DNA of 64,000 nucleotides from Drouetiella hepatica Uher 2000/2452 (GTDB lineage: Bacteria; Cyanobacteriota; Cyanobacteriia; Elainellales; Elainellaceae). Numbering within the stretch: the stretch's first letter is position 1; every line of letters starts with the position of its first letter. This document shows positions 42,560 through 51,634 of this stretch, piece after piece. The notes beneath the pieces are model-generated. The model was not told the DNA's origin and did not search any database. It saw nothing but the letters and a program-made list of their open reading frames with translations. The stretch lies in the NCBI GenBank assembly GCA_019359505.1, contig JAHHHD010000015.1, positions 1-64,000 on the forward strand. The letters run 5' to 3'. A program made the position numbers and the translations under genes.

Positions 42560-43213
42560 ATGACTAGATTGGATCACCCGCCCAGAATTTTGTTTTTGTA
42601 CGGCTCTCTCCGGGATCGCTCCTACAGCCGACTAGCTGCCGAAGAAGCGGCTCGGATTATTCAAGAATTTGGGGCAGAGGTGCGGTTTTTTGACCCGCGT
42701 GAGTTGCCTCTCTATGGCAGCGTGCCCGACACCCATCCCAAAGTGCAGGAATTGCGAGAGTTAAGCCTCTGGTCTGAAGGGCAGGTCTGGTCTAGCCCAG
42801 AGATGCATGGCACGATCACAGGCATCCTGAAAAATCAGATTGACTGGATTCCCCTCAGCATCGGTGCCGTCCGACCCACTCAGGGTAGAACCTTGGCGGT
42901 CATGCAGGTGAGCGGCGGATCGCAATCGTTCAACGCCGTCAACACGATGCGCTTGCTGGGGCGCTGGATGCGGATGTTCACCATTCCCAATCAGTCCTCG
43001 ATCGCCAAGGCATACCAGGAGTTCAACGACGACGGCACAATGAAAGACTCGCCCTACCGCGATCGCGTGATTGACGTGATGGAAGAACTCTACAAGTTCA
43101 CGCTGCTCCTGCGGGACAAGGTGGATTATTTGACCGATCGGCACAGCGAACGCAAGGCAAAGCTTGAGCGCAAGGAAGAGAGCGATCGTCCAAGTCTGCA
43201 CCCGAAGCTTTGA
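42560..43213 (+). CDS. arsH: ArsH NADPH-dependent FMN reductase
   Basis: 217 residues. Flavodoxin-like: FMN loop [20 protein letters not shown], then [20 protein letters not shown] and [20 protein letters not shown], the known ArsH signature. ArsH oxidises trivalent organoarsenicals and has quinone/azo reductase activity. Last gene of the arsenic region. Confidence 0.95.
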   Translation: MTRLDHPPRILFLYGSLRDRSYSRLAAEEAARIIQEFGAEVRFFDPRELPLYGSVPDTHPKVQELRELSLWSEGQVWSSPEMHGTITGILKNQIDWIPLSIGAVRPTQGRTLAVMQVSGGSQSFNAVNTMRLLGRWMRMFTIPNQSSIAKAYQEFNDDGTMKDSPYRDRVIDVMEELYKFTLLLRDKVDYLTDRHSERKAKLERKEESDRPSLHPKL

Positions 43214-43319
43214 GGTTCTTAAGGCTCCAGTTTTTCAAATACTTTCAAATACTAATCAAATCGTTAGGTGATTTGATTCCAGAGATAGTAGGCTGGACTT
43301 GAACTCTGGTGTGTAGGCG

Positions 43320-44711
43320 ATGACCACAGGATTGGTCTTGATTGTAGCGGTGCTAATACTGGGAGGGGTGATTGCCACGGTAGGCGATCGCTTGGGTACG
43401 AAGGTGGGCAAAGCGCGGCTGACGCTGTTTAATCTACGCCCTCGCAAAACTGCAACCTTAATTACTATTCTTACGGGCGGAATTATTTCAGCATCGACGC
43501 TAGGGATTTTGTTTGCAGTCAGTGACCAGCTCAGGACAGGAGTCTTTGAGCTAGAAAGAATTCAGGATGATCTGAAATCGGCTCGTGACGAGTTGACCCA
43601 AGCCAAAACGGAGCAGAATAAAACCGAGCAGCGGCTTCAGAATGCTCGCCGTCAGCAGTCTACGGCTCAGCGACGACTAGAGCGAATCAATCAATCGCTT
43701 CAGGCCGCGATCGACAAACAGGCTCGTACCGAAGAGCAGCTCAGCACCACGCAATCCCAGCTTCAGCAGATTCAGTCCAACTTTCAGCAGGCGCAAACCT
43801 TGCTGGGTTCTGTTTCACAGCAGGCTTCCGCTCTAAGAAGCGAAATTCAGCAGCTCCAGACCGATCGCCAAGATCTAGTCCGCCAGCGAGATGAGGTGAG
43901 GACGCAAATTGCCCAACGCGATCAGGACATTGCCCAACGCGATCGCGCCATTGCCGAACGAGAGGCAAAGCTGCGGCAGCTTGAAGTGCAGCGGAGTTCT
44001 CTGACGCAAGAAATTGATATCCTCGATCGCCAATACCAGTCGCTAGAGCAAGAATATCAAGACCTGCGGCAAGGCAACGTTGCCATTCTTCGCAACCAGA
44101 CGCTAGCGGCTGGAGCTGTGCGGGTCAGCGATCCCACTGCGGCACAGCAGGTGATCAATCAGCTTTTGCAGACGGCCAATCTCCGGGCAGCTCAGCGCCT
44201 CCGCCCCGACACGACTGATGTTGCCGAGCAAATCATTCAAATCACCAATGCCGAAGCTACCCGAATCATCGATCAGATTCAAGACGGCAAGGTTTACGTG
44301 ATTCGCGTCTTGTCAGATGGTAATTATGTGGTGGGCGAACCCTGCGTGTTGGCAGGGGAAGACTGCGTTCAGGTGAATGTGAGCGCCATTCCCAATCAGC
44401 TTGTTTACCGTCAGGGCGAAGTGGTTGCCTCTACAACGGTTGATCCTAAAACCATGCCCGAAGACGAACTCAAGATGCGAATTAATCAAATGATTACTGC
44501 CGCTCAATTTCGGGCGCGACAAGCCGGAATTGTGCCTGAAACCATCCAAATTGCCAACCGCGATCGCCTCTACAGCTTTCTGGAGCAGCTTAAGAAAGTT
44601 GAGCAGCCTATAGAAGTTCAGGCGATCGCGGCTGAAGAAGCCTATACGGCGGGTATTCGGCTTGATCTACAGGCAGTACAAGCTGGGCAGATCCTATTTG
44701 GAACGCAGTAG
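43320..44711 (+). CDS. DUF3084 domain protein
   Basis: 463 residues. Two N-terminal membrane segments (about 5-25 and 48-66, with LTLFNLRPRKTATLITILTG between), a coiled coil of about 150 residues (85-245), then a C-terminal globular part containing YVIRVLSDGNYVVGEPCVLA. This layout is the conserved cyanobacterial/chlorobial DUF3084 family of unknown function. Confidence 0.88.
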   Translation: MTTGLVLIVAVLILGGVIATVGDRLGTKVGKARLTLFNLRPRKTATLITILTGGIISASTLGILFAVSDQLRTGVFELERIQDDLKSARDELTQAKTEQNKTEQRLQNARRQQSTAQRRLERINQSLQAAIDKQARTEEQLSTTQSQLQQIQSNFQQAQTLLGSVSQQASALRSEIQQLQTDRQDLVRQRDEVRTQIAQRDQDIAQRDRAIAEREAKLRQLEVQRSSLTQEIDILDRQYQSLEQEYQDLRQGNVAILRNQTLAAGAVRVSDPTAAQQVINQLLQTANLRAAQRLRPDTTDVAEQIIQITNAEATRIIDQIQDGKVYVIRVLSDGNYVVGEPCVLAGEDCVQVNVSAIPNQLVYRQGEVVASTTVDPKTMPEDELKMRINQMITAAQFRARQAGIVPETIQIANRDRLYSFLEQLKKVEQPIEVQAIAAEEAYTAGIRLDLQAVQAGQILFGTQ

Positions 44712-45140
44712 GGGCAGAGTCAGAAGCTAGCATTCGGGAGAGTCAGAAGCTAGGAGAGGCGGCAAACCCCCCTGTTCCTTACGGTTCGCCCCCATTCCGT
44801 CGATCGCCAAAATCCTTAAACTAAGAGCATTAGAGCAATTTTAGAAGCAATTTGGATTCACTTAGCTTTGAGGCTGCCAAAACCCTGAGCTTTTGGGGTC
44901 TTCAATCCAAAGTCCAAATTCTAAACTCTAAAATTTCCAAACCGTCCAAATTCTTGTTCGGTAAACACCCCTTCATCAGATGGATAAAGGTACACAGTAT
45001 ATAAGTAGTGCGGATATAGGGCGTGGCGATCGTCGCGCATTCAGGCTCTCATTTATCATGTGCCGACCATCCTTAAGGGCGCGGTTATCAGTCAGCAGTT
45101 AGTCAGCATAGAGCTACGTTAGAACCGGAGTAATCGATTT
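44712..45140. other. Intergenic region upstream of dnaK (429 bp)
   Basis: It holds a direct repeat (GAGTCAGAAGCTAG twice, near 44718 and 44741) and A/T-rich sequence; the dnaK promoter must lie here. No CIRCE element (TTAGCACTC-N9-GAGTGCTAA) and no open frame are seen. Confidence 0.4.
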
Positions 45141-47033
45141 ATGGCAAAGGTTGTTGGAATAGACTTAGGGACGACAAACTCGTGCGTTGCAGTTATGGAG
45201 GGAGGAAAGCCCACCGTTATCGCCAACGCCGAAGGGTTTCGCACGACGCCTTCTGTAGTGGCATATGCTAAGAATGGCGATCGCCTGGTGGGGCAAATTG
45301 CCAAGCGTCAAGCCGTGATGAACACGGATAATACCTTTTACTCCGTGAAGCGGTTTATTGGTCGTCGCTTTGACGAAATTACAAATGAGGCGACTGAGGT
45401 TGCCTACAAAGTGCTGAACGTGGGCGGCAATGTCAAGATTGACTGCCCAGCTCAAAGCAAGCAGTTTTCGCCCGAAGAAATCTCGGCTCAGGTGTTGCGG
45501 AAGCTCAAGGAAGATGCCAGCAAGTACCTGGGTGAAGATGTGACTCAGGCAGTCATCACCGTTCCAGCGTACTTCAACGACTCTCAGCGTCAGGCGACCA
45601 AGGACGCAGGTAAGATTGCCGGATTAGAAGTCCTGCGGATTATCAACGAGCCGACGGCTGCCTCTCTGGCATACGGTCTAGACAAGAAGAGCAACGAAAC
45701 CGTTCTTGTGTTTGACTTAGGCGGCGGTACGTTTGACGTATCGATTCTGGAAGTGGGCGACGGCGTGTTTGAAGTGTTGTCTACCTCTGGTGACACGCAC
45801 CTAGGTGGTGACGACTTCGACAAGAAGATCGTAGACTTCCTGGCTGAAGGCTTCCGGAGCGCCGAAGGCATTGACCTCCGCAAAGACAAACAGGCATTGC
45901 AGCGGCTGACCGAAGCGGCAGAAAAAGCCAAGATTGAGCTGTCTAGCGTGACTCAAGCTGAGATCAACCTGCCCTTTATCACCGCAACGCAGGATGGCCC
46001 CAAGCACTTGGACACCACCTTGACTAGGGCGAAGTTTGAAGAGCTGTGTTCCGACTTGATCGATCGCTGCCGCATTCCCGTCGAAAACTCGATGCGTGAT
46101 GCCAAGAAAGACAAGAGCAACATTGACGAAGTGGTTCTCGTGGGCGGTTCGACCCGGATTCCGGCTGTGCAGGAGCTAGTGAAGCGCATCCTGGGCAGAG
46201 ATCCCAACCAGACCGTGAACCCTGACGAAGTGGTTGCAGTCGGTGCGGCAATTCAGGCAGGCGTACTGTCTGGCGAAGTCAAAGATATTTTGCTGCTTGA
46301 CGTGACCCCGCTCTCTTTGGGCGTGGAAACCTTGGGTGGCGTGATGACCAAAATCATTCCTCGCAACACGACCGTTCCTGCCAAAAAGTCGGAAGTCTTC
46401 TCGACGGCGGCTGATGGTCAGAGCAATGTAGAGATTCACGTGCTGCAAGGCGAACGTGAAATGTCTAATGACAACAAGAGCTTGGGAACCTTCCGTCTGG
46501 ACGGTATTCCTCCCGCTCCTCGTGGCGTGCCTCAGATCGAAGTCATCTTTGACATCGACGCAAACGGCATCTTGAACGTTCGGGCAAAGGACAAGGGCAC
46601 AGGCAAAGAGCAGTCCATCAGCATCACGGGAGCTTCTACGCTGCCTTCCGATGAAGTTGAAAGAATGGTGCGCGATGCTGAAAACAATGCCTCGACGGAC
46701 AAAGAGCGCCGCGAACGCATCGACATGAAGAACCAGGCTGATTCTTTGGCTTACCAAGCCGAGAAGCAGATGGCTGACCTAGGCGACAAGGTTCCTGCCG
46801 AGGAGAAAGCCAAGGTTGACGAGCTAGTAAAAAATCTGCGCGATGCCGTCACGGTAGAAGACTTTGACAAGATCAAGTCTTTGACCACCGAGCTTCAGCA
46901 GGTCTTGTACACGATCGGCAGCAGCCTCTATCAAGGTGCCCCTGGCGAAGGCATGGGCAACCCTGAAGGTGGCGTACCTCCTACAGGTGGCGAAGATGAC
47001 GTGATTGATGCTGAGTTCTCTGAAGATAAGTAA
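45141..47033 (+). CDS. dnaK: Chaperone DnaK (Hsp70)
   Basis: 630 residues. ATPase domain with [39 protein letters not shown] and [14 protein letters not shown]; substrate-binding domain with [16 protein letters not shown]; helical lid and a C-terminus ending [12 protein letters not shown]. Full length. No grpE or dnaJ gene is adjacent. Cyanobacteria carry several dnaK genes; which paralogue this is cannot be decided. Confidence 0.97.
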   Translation: MAKVVGIDLGTTNSCVAVMEGGKPTVIANAEGFRTTPSVVAYAKNGDRLVGQIAKRQAVMNTDNTFYSVKRFIGRRFDEITNEATEVAYKVLNVGGNVKIDCPAQSKQFSPEEISAQVLRKLKEDASKYLGEDVTQAVITVPAYFNDSQRQATKDAGKIAGLEVLRIINEPTAASLAYGLDKKSNETVLVFDLGGGTFDVSILEVGDGVFEVLSTSGDTHLGGDDFDKKIVDFLAEGFRSAEGIDLRKDKQALQRLTEAAEKAKIELSSVTQAEINLPFITATQDGPKHLDTTLTRAKFEELCSDLIDRCRIPVENSMRDAKKDKSNIDEVVLVGGSTRIPAVQELVKRILGRDPNQTVNPDEVVAVGAAIQAGVLSGEVKDILLLDVTPLSLGVETLGGVMTKIIPRNTTVPAKKSEVFSTAADGQSNVEIHVLQGEREMSNDNKSLGTFRLDGIPPAPRGVPQIEVIFDIDANGILNVRAKDKGTGKEQSISITGASTLPSDEVERMVRDAENNASTDKERRERIDMKNQADSLAYQAEKQMADLGDKVPAEEKAKVDELVKNLRDAVTVEDFDKIKSLTTELQQVLYTIGSSLYQGAPGEGMGNPEGGVPPTGGEDDVIDAEFSEDK

Positions 47034-47096
47034 TCTCAGGCGATCGCAGCTCACTAATTTATGGCGTGTAGAGTGCGTCATAATTCAATAAGAAGA

Positions 47097-47132
47097 AGGC
47101 TTTCTAGGGTACTGCTCTGGAAAGCCTTTTTT
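47097..47132 (+). terminator. Rho-independent terminator of dnaK
   Basis: AGGCTTTC and GGAAAGCCT form the stem around a 14-base loop, followed directly by a T-run (CCTTTTTTATTG). About 65 bp after the dnaK stop. Confidence 0.8.
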
Positions 47133-47211
47133 ATTGCTCTCAATGATTTGGGAAAATGATTTGGGAAAACAAGAAGTAATAACTTACCCAGCATAGGGGC
47201 GATCGCCCTCA

Positions 47212-47562
47212 GTGATTTCCATCGCCCCTTACAGCCTAGAGCGCCTCGAAACTGCCACCCTCAAACTCACAGAACCCAAGCCCAAACTCAAAGCCGACCA
47301 CGCCCAAGGCATCATTTATCTAGACGACAACACTCAGCTCCGAGGCATCCTTGCGATCGCCTGGGACTACAAGCTCGGCAACCGATCGGCATTGGAATGG
47401 ATTCTCGACCAATACAAAGAGAAAAAGCCCAAAGATGGGACGATCGCCGCCAAATTTAACACCTATCGCTTTGCCGACTACAAAACTCAGGTGATAGATT
47501 TGCTGCAACGGGTCTGCACCGTCAGCGTCGAAACGATGCACATTATCAGGCAAATGCCCTAG
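47212..47562 (+). pseudogene. C-terminal remnant of a type ISP-like restriction/helicase protein
   Basis: 116 residues from a GTG with no clear ribosome site. GIIYLDDNTQLRGI, AWDYKLGNRSALEWILDQYK and VIDLLQRVCTVSVETMHIIR resemble the extreme C-terminus of large type ISP restriction-modification proteins and related DEAD-box helicases (the LGNRSALEW motif). The other 1,000 or so residues are missing; dnaK lies immediately upstream. Probably a gene remnant, though a stand-alone product is possible. Confidence 0.6.
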
Positions 47563-47828
47563 CGCTCAAGAAAGCGATTGGTTCTGAGATAAATTGGGAG
47601 CGATCGCCCCTCCTCATATCGTCCTTGCTCAAATGAAGACAGCTCACCGGGTAACTTTGGGCTAGACTCAAACACAATCTCAAACTGAGCATCGGGCTGC
47701 ATTTGTCGCATGATTCGCACATAATCTTCGGCATTGTTGCGGTTGCGGAAGCGTTCCATCATCAGGCGCTGGCAATTGGGCAGCAGACGATAGACCACCC
47801 AGGGACGGAGTTGGTCAGAATAGAGCAT
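47559..47828 (-). CDS. Hypothetical 89-residue protein
   Basis: 89 residues: LRPWVVYRLLPNCQRLMMER, FRNRNNAEDYVRIMRQMQPD, AQFEIVFESSP. Resembles small cyanobacterial proteins of unknown function; no domain named. Divergent from the XRE gene at 47976 and overlapping the end of the type ISP remnant by 4 bp. Confidence 0.6.
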   Translation of the reverse strand: MLYSDQLRPWVVYRLLPNCQRLMMERFRNRNNAEDYVRIMRQMQPDAQFEIVFESSPKLPGELSSFEQGRYEEGRSLPIYLRTNRFLER

Positions 47829-47922
47829 AATTTATTTGCACTAGATAAAATGAGACACGAAAGCGAGGGCAAGCTATTACTCCTGGAGGACTCTGGCTGC
47901 TTACCCCGTTCTTATTTTCTTA

Positions 47923-47939
47923 TTCGTCATTATGACGAA
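47923..47939. promoter_or_regulatory. Perfect palindrome, operator candidate
   Basis: TTCGTCA-TTA-TGACGAA, a 7-bp perfect inverted repeat 36 bp before the XRE gene. With the palindrome at 47943 it likely forms a double operator for autoregulation. Confidence 0.6.
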
Positions 47940-47942
47940 CTT

Positions 47943-47954
47943 ACGATAAATCGT
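47943..47954. promoter_or_regulatory. Second short palindrome, operator candidate
   Basis: ACGAT-AA-ATCGT, 20 bp centre-to-centre-scale distance from the palindrome at 47923 and 21 bp before the XRE start codon; it would overlap the core promoter or the ribosome site. Confidence 0.5.
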
Positions 47955-47975
47955 CAAGATGGCGAACTAATTTAG

Positions 47976-48236
47976 ATGAACAGCAAGCGGGAGAGGCGAC
48001 TTCAAGATAGTGAATCACCGATCGAACTTCTGAGAATTCAGCGCACAAAGCTGTCTCAGAACGAGTTTGCCATACATTGCGATATTCCACCCCGCACCTA
48101 TCAGCGCTGGATTGCTGGCAAAACCGAAGCCAAACTCTCGCCTCGGCAGTGGAAGGCGTTAATGCAGATCTTGAACTTAACCGCCGATGAGATTCCTGAT
48201 GATTTTGGGGCGATCGAGCAAGATCCGGCTTCCTAA
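47976..48236 (+). CDS. XRE-type HTH regulator
   Basis: 86 residues. HTH at about 20-60: IELLRIQRTKLSQNEFAIHC and PPRTYQRWIAGKTEAKLSPR. Not closely similar to the XRE copies at 23843-26641. Divergent from the 89-residue hypothetical gene with two palindromes between, suggesting control of both. Confidence 0.8.
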   Translation: MNSKRERRLQDSESPIELLRIQRTKLSQNEFAIHCDIPPRTYQRWIAGKTEAKLSPRQWKALMQILNLTADEIPDDFGAIEQDPAS

Positions 48237-48281
48237 AAATAAGGGCGATTTTTGAGCTTGCCTATTGCTCATTTCGCCTCA

Positions 48282-49850
48282 TTAATTAGCCTCATTAATT
48301 ACAATTGTGCCGTCATCCTCAATCAGCAGCGGCGTAACGGGAAAATCACTTTCAATCAAATTGCGCACAAAGCTGACACTTCGGAACGTGTCGTCAACAT
48401 AGGGCACACCGTTGGCATCCAAGAGCACCGGAATCACCTTGCCCCCGACAAACTTGCCCTCATCATTCAAATCAGCCTGTAAAATCATCGAGTTGCCCAA
48501 AACGCCCTGACTAGACAGCGTTTGGTAGCCCACGAAGTTGCCCAGCGAATAGGCGATCAGCCTGCTCTTGTAAAGCTCAAGCGATCGCGGCACATGCGGC
48601 CCATGCCCTAGCACCAGACTGGCTCCCTGATCAATCATGGCATGGGCAAACTGGACAGAATTTCCCCGATCTTCGCCAAAAAACAGCTCTGAGCGATCGG
48701 GTGTATTCATGGCATCGCTGCCTTCGGCTCCCGCATGAACTGAAATCACGATAATCTGAGCTTGCTGCTTGGCTTGATCGACTAATGCCCTTGCCGTATC
48801 CAAATCCAGCATCCAGTTGTGATCTGGCAAATAGCTGAAGCCGATAAAGGCGATCGGCACACCCTTGACCGTGAGATAGGAGATTTTACCCTTCTGACCG
48901 ATCGCCGTCATCCCCAACTGCTCAATATTGGCGATCGTGTCGGCAAAGCCCTGATCAGAAAAATCGAACGAGTGATTGTTTGCCACGCTGAGAACGTTGA
49001 AGCCTGCGTCCTTCAGCACATTGGCAAAAGCGGGCGGCGTACGGAAAGCAAAAGTCATCCCCTGGTTGATATCTTTTGCCGAGTAGGGATAATCTGTTAG
49101 CGTACTTTCAAAATTGCCGAACAAAATATCTGCCCCCGCGAAGTAGGGCTTAACGTCGTCAAATAGCCACTGTCCGCCGTCGGCCGGGAGGCGATCGCCC
49201 GGAAAATTGGTTCCTAGCACCATATCGCCGACTGCCTTGATCGAAATGATTGGCTTGGCTGAGCTAGAGGGCAACGCCGCCAGGGGCGAGGCAAGGCTGG
49301 GCTTAGGCGCTGGCAATTCAACATCAGCCGTTGGTGGAATCAACGCGACTCTTGCAGAATTTGCCTCAGCAGCTTGGCTAGAGCCTGGAGCCTGACGCTG
49401 GGAAAAAAAGCTTAAGCCTATTCCGGTCAAGAAGCTAACCAGAATCGTGGGCAGCAGGAGCAAGGCGATTTTGGGGTGAGGTGAGGAGGTGGGAGGGTGG
49501 GAGGGTAAGGGGGTAAGGGAAGGACGATCGCTCTTCAGCGTTTGGCTATGGGCAGCTCGATTTCTTTCATCTCCCAGCGCAAAGTTCTGCGTCCACACGG
49601 TTTGCTGTCCTTGCTGCCCAAAGACCCGTAGAGATTGAATTACAGGAGAATCTAGACCCAGCAGCGTCGCGTAAACGACCCGTGCCAACGGGCGATCGGG
49701 CAAACGGGATGATTGCAAAACCACCTGCAAATTGCCGCCTTGCAGCAGCGTTTCCACCTGAACTGTCTGATTCAGCAGCGCTCTCTGAATCAGTTGGGCG
49801 ATCGCCTCTTCATTTCCCGTACGCGCCAACTCTATCTGCCGATCGCCCAC
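48282..49850 (-). CDS. CapA-family protein
   Basis: 522 residues from a GTG (MGDRQIELARTGN). The first 120 residues are a cytoplasmic part, then a membrane segment (LLLPTILVSFLTGIGLSFF), a Pro/Ser linker and the CapA metallophosphatase-like domain: GNFESTLTDYP, ANNHSFDFSDQGFADTIANI, HAGAEGSD, LGHGPHVPRSLELYKSRLIA and YSLGNFVG. CapA proteins take part in poly-gamma-glutamate or other capsule formation. The membrane-anchored layout is common in cyanobacteria. Confidence 0.88.
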   Translation of the reverse strand: MGDRQIELARTGNEEAIAQLIQRALLNQTVQVETLLQGGNLQVVLQSSRLPDRPLARVVYATLLGLDSPVIQSLRVFGQQGQQTVWTQNFALGDERNRAAHSQTLKSDRPSLTPLPSHPPTSSPHPKIALLLLPTILVSFLTGIGLSFFSQRQAPGSSQAAEANSARVALIPPTADVELPAPKPSLASPLAALPSSSAKPIISIKAVGDMVLGTNFPGDRLPADGGQWLFDDVKPYFAGADILFGNFESTLTDYPYSAKDINQGMTFAFRTPPAFANVLKDAGFNVLSVANNHSFDFSDQGFADTIANIEQLGMTAIGQKGKISYLTVKGVPIAFIGFSYLPDHNWMLDLDTARALVDQAKQQAQIIVISVHAGAEGSDAMNTPDRSELFFGEDRGNSVQFAHAMIDQGASLVLGHGPHVPRSLELYKSRLIAYSLGNFVGYQTLSSQGVLGNSMILQADLNDEGKFVGGKVIPVLLDANGVPYVDDTFRSVSFVRNLIESDFPVTPLLIEDDGTIVINEAN

Positions 49851-49973
49851 AGCCCATTACTCCAAAAAAAGAATAAGTGACTTTAATCATAGATCTTTAG
49901 AGCGTTTCTGACAGAGATAAGCGGCATATGTAGCGTAGAAAATTGAAATTCCTCCACCTGTAGCGGAGGTTAG

Positions 49974-50870
49974 TTAAACGCCTAGCTTATCTAAGACCGA
50001 TCGCGTAGAAACCACGTGACGATCGAGTCCTAGCTCCTTGGGCGACACCCCTAGCGCCAGTGCCACTAGCTGCGGCAGATGCAGCACAGGCAGACCCAAC
50101 GCCTGCCCCACCACCTTCTCGACTTCAGGCTGACGCGAATCTAGATTGAGATGGCAGAGCGGGCAAGGGGTAACGATGCAGTCTGCCCCGGCAGCGATCG
50201 CCTCCTGGATATGTCCGCCTGCCATCTTAAAGGACTCCGTTGTGGCATAGCTCGACAGCGGCCAGCCACAGCACTGGGTTCGCCCCCGGTAGTAGACGGG
50301 CGTTGCGCCGATCGCCTCAAACACACGCTCCATCGACTGCGGATTGTAAGGATCGTCGTAGGGCAAATGATCCTGGGCGCGCAGCAGATAGCAGCCATAA
50401 AAAGCGGCGCATTTCAAACCTGCCAGCTTGCGCGTTACCCTTTCTTGCAGGGCTTCGATGCCAAAATCAGCTACGAGCGCCCACAGCAGGTGTTTGACTT
50501 CAGTGCTGCCCTGGTAGGGAGAGCAGCCTTCCTGCTTCAGCAAGCCGTTGACCTGAGCCAGATAAGCGGGATCGTCCTGCTGAGCTGCTTTAAGCCGCTC
50601 ATCCACATGACCAATCACGCCCTGGCAGGTGCTGCAATGGGTCAGTAGCGGCAGATTTAGCGATTCTGCCAGGGCAATGTTTCGAGCATTAACTGTATCT
50701 TCAAGGAGCTGAGAATCTTCTTTGAAGGTGCCGGAGCCGCAGCAGGATGCTTTTTTTAGCTCGATCAGCTCAATACCCAGAGCCTGAGTGAGCGATCGCG
50801 TTGACATATACAGCTCCCGGCAGGCTCCTTGGGCGACGCAACCTGGGAAATAGGCGTACTTTAAAGTCAT
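49974..50870 (-). CDS. HdrB-like iron-sulfur protein (CCG domains)
   Basis: 298 residues with two cysteine-rich CCG domains: first YFPGCVAQGACREL, KASCCGSGTFKED, THCSTC; second CAAFYGCYLL, TQCCGWPLSSYATTESFK, TPCPLCHLNLDSRQ. This is the heterodisulfide-reductase subunit B family, in cyanobacteria linked to succinate dehydrogenase-type or other electron transfer. Partner subunits are not adjacent. Family assignment is firm, role is not. Confidence 0.88.
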   Translation of the reverse strand: MTLKYAYFPGCVAQGACRELYMSTRSLTQALGIELIELKKASCCGSGTFKEDSQLLEDTVNARNIALAESLNLPLLTHCSTCQGVIGHVDERLKAAQQDDPAYLAQVNGLLKQEGCSPYQGSTEVKHLLWALVADFGIEALQERVTRKLAGLKCAAFYGCYLLRAQDHLPYDDPYNPQSMERVFEAIGATPVYYRGRTQCCGWPLSSYATTESFKMAGGHIQEAIAAGADCIVTPCPLCHLNLDSRQPEVEKVVGQALGLPVLHLPQLVALALGVSPKELGLDRHVVSTRSVLDKLGV

Positions 50871-50976
50871 GAATCTTGTATCTTGTGTAGTCCTCTCTCC
50901 TCTATCATGCGGTCTTTATTCCCCGAATGTCTGTCTCGTCATACTCTCTTACAGCGCTTTGCGCTGGGTTAAGTGT

Positions 50977-51085
50977 CGGTTATTTTTTAGAAGCCGCGCG
51001 GAGCGCGGCTTCTATAGCAACCGCCAAGGCGGTTAGGACGGAGACATTTCCTAAGCAAACTGGCAACAGCTATAAAAAATAACCG
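50977..51085. repeat. Family B-type hairpin interrupted by a family A insertion
   Basis: Left arm CGGTTATTTTTTAGAAGCC..GCGC (50977-50999), loop GGA, and right arm 51003-51014 continued at 51073-51085 (TAAAAAATAACCG after the break). With 51015-51072 plus one TA removed, the right arm is the exact complement of the left. Confidence 0.9.
51015..51072 (+). mobile_element. MITE-like family A element, copy A4 (core-less, nested)
   Basis: 58 bp: TAGCAACCGCCAAGGCGG, TTAGGACGGAGACATTTCC, TAAGCAAACTGGCAACAGCTA. It lacks the central hairpin. It is inserted in the arm of a hairpin at 50977-51085 with a TA duplicated on either side (51013-51014 and 51073-51074), direct evidence that family A moved as a unit. 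Confidence 0.85.
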
Positions 51086-51112
51086 TGGTTTAGGCAATTG
51101 AAAATTGCTGCA

Positions 51113-51210
51113 TAGCATTACGTAATTGATTTAGGACGAGTTATTTTTTGAGAGCCGCGCGGAGCGCGGCTCTCAAAAAATAACTCATTGAGCCTAAGCG
51201 CGTAGCGCTA
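51113..51210 (+). mobile_element. MITE-like family B element, copy B2
   Basis: 98 bp, nearly identical to B1: TAGCATTACGTAATTGATTT at the left, GCGTAGCGCTA at the right, followed by TA. Core hairpin 51138-51160 with 51164-51186, 23 bp perfect, loop GGA. The left flank is CA instead of TA. Confidence 0.8.
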
Positions 51211-51279
51211 TAAGAGTCGCGAGAGGAGTTTGAGGTAAATTTACTAATACGTTTACGTTTCCAAGCTGTTTGTCACCCA

Positions 51280-51576
51280 ATGCTTTCCCAAATCTTTTAT
51301 CTCGTTCGCTCTAGGGCAGATGGTCAATATCTGGTGGCACGCACCCAGCCCAATGCCGATGCACCTCCCAACCCTGGCTACCTACTGATGTTTAAAGAAC
51401 ATGCCGATGCCCTCAGCTATCTGAATACCCACGGCGGCGAGGTCGCCCATCGATTTTCGGTAGAGTCGCTTCCGGGCACTCAGCTCAAAGCCCTGATCAA
51501 GCGCTGGGGATTTATCGGCGTGGGCATGGTGCAAGATCCGCTGATTCCACAAATTGAGTTTCTGCTGCAAGATTGA
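51280..51576 (+). CDS. Hypothetical 98-residue protein
   Basis: 98 residues: IFYLVRSRADGQYLVARTQP, YLLMFKEHADALSYLNTHGG and a C-terminal MVQDPLIPQIEFLLQD. It is probably a small conserved cyanobacterial protein; no domain recognised. 58 bp before leuB on the same strand. Confidence 0.65.
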   Translation: MLSQIFYLVRSRADGQYLVARTQPNADAPPNPGYLLMFKEHADALSYLNTHGGEVAHRFSVESLPGTQLKALIKRWGFIGVGMVQDPLIPQIEFLLQD

Positions 51577-51634
51577 GCGCCCCCTCATTTGAGATAAAAT
51601 ACTGAATCGCCCACCGACCCTCTTTTTACGACTC

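Noticed and set aside
44712-45140. CIRCE/HrcA operator before dnaK
   Set aside because: No TTAGCACTC inverted repeat is found in the region; other cyanobacterial dnaK genes also lack it.
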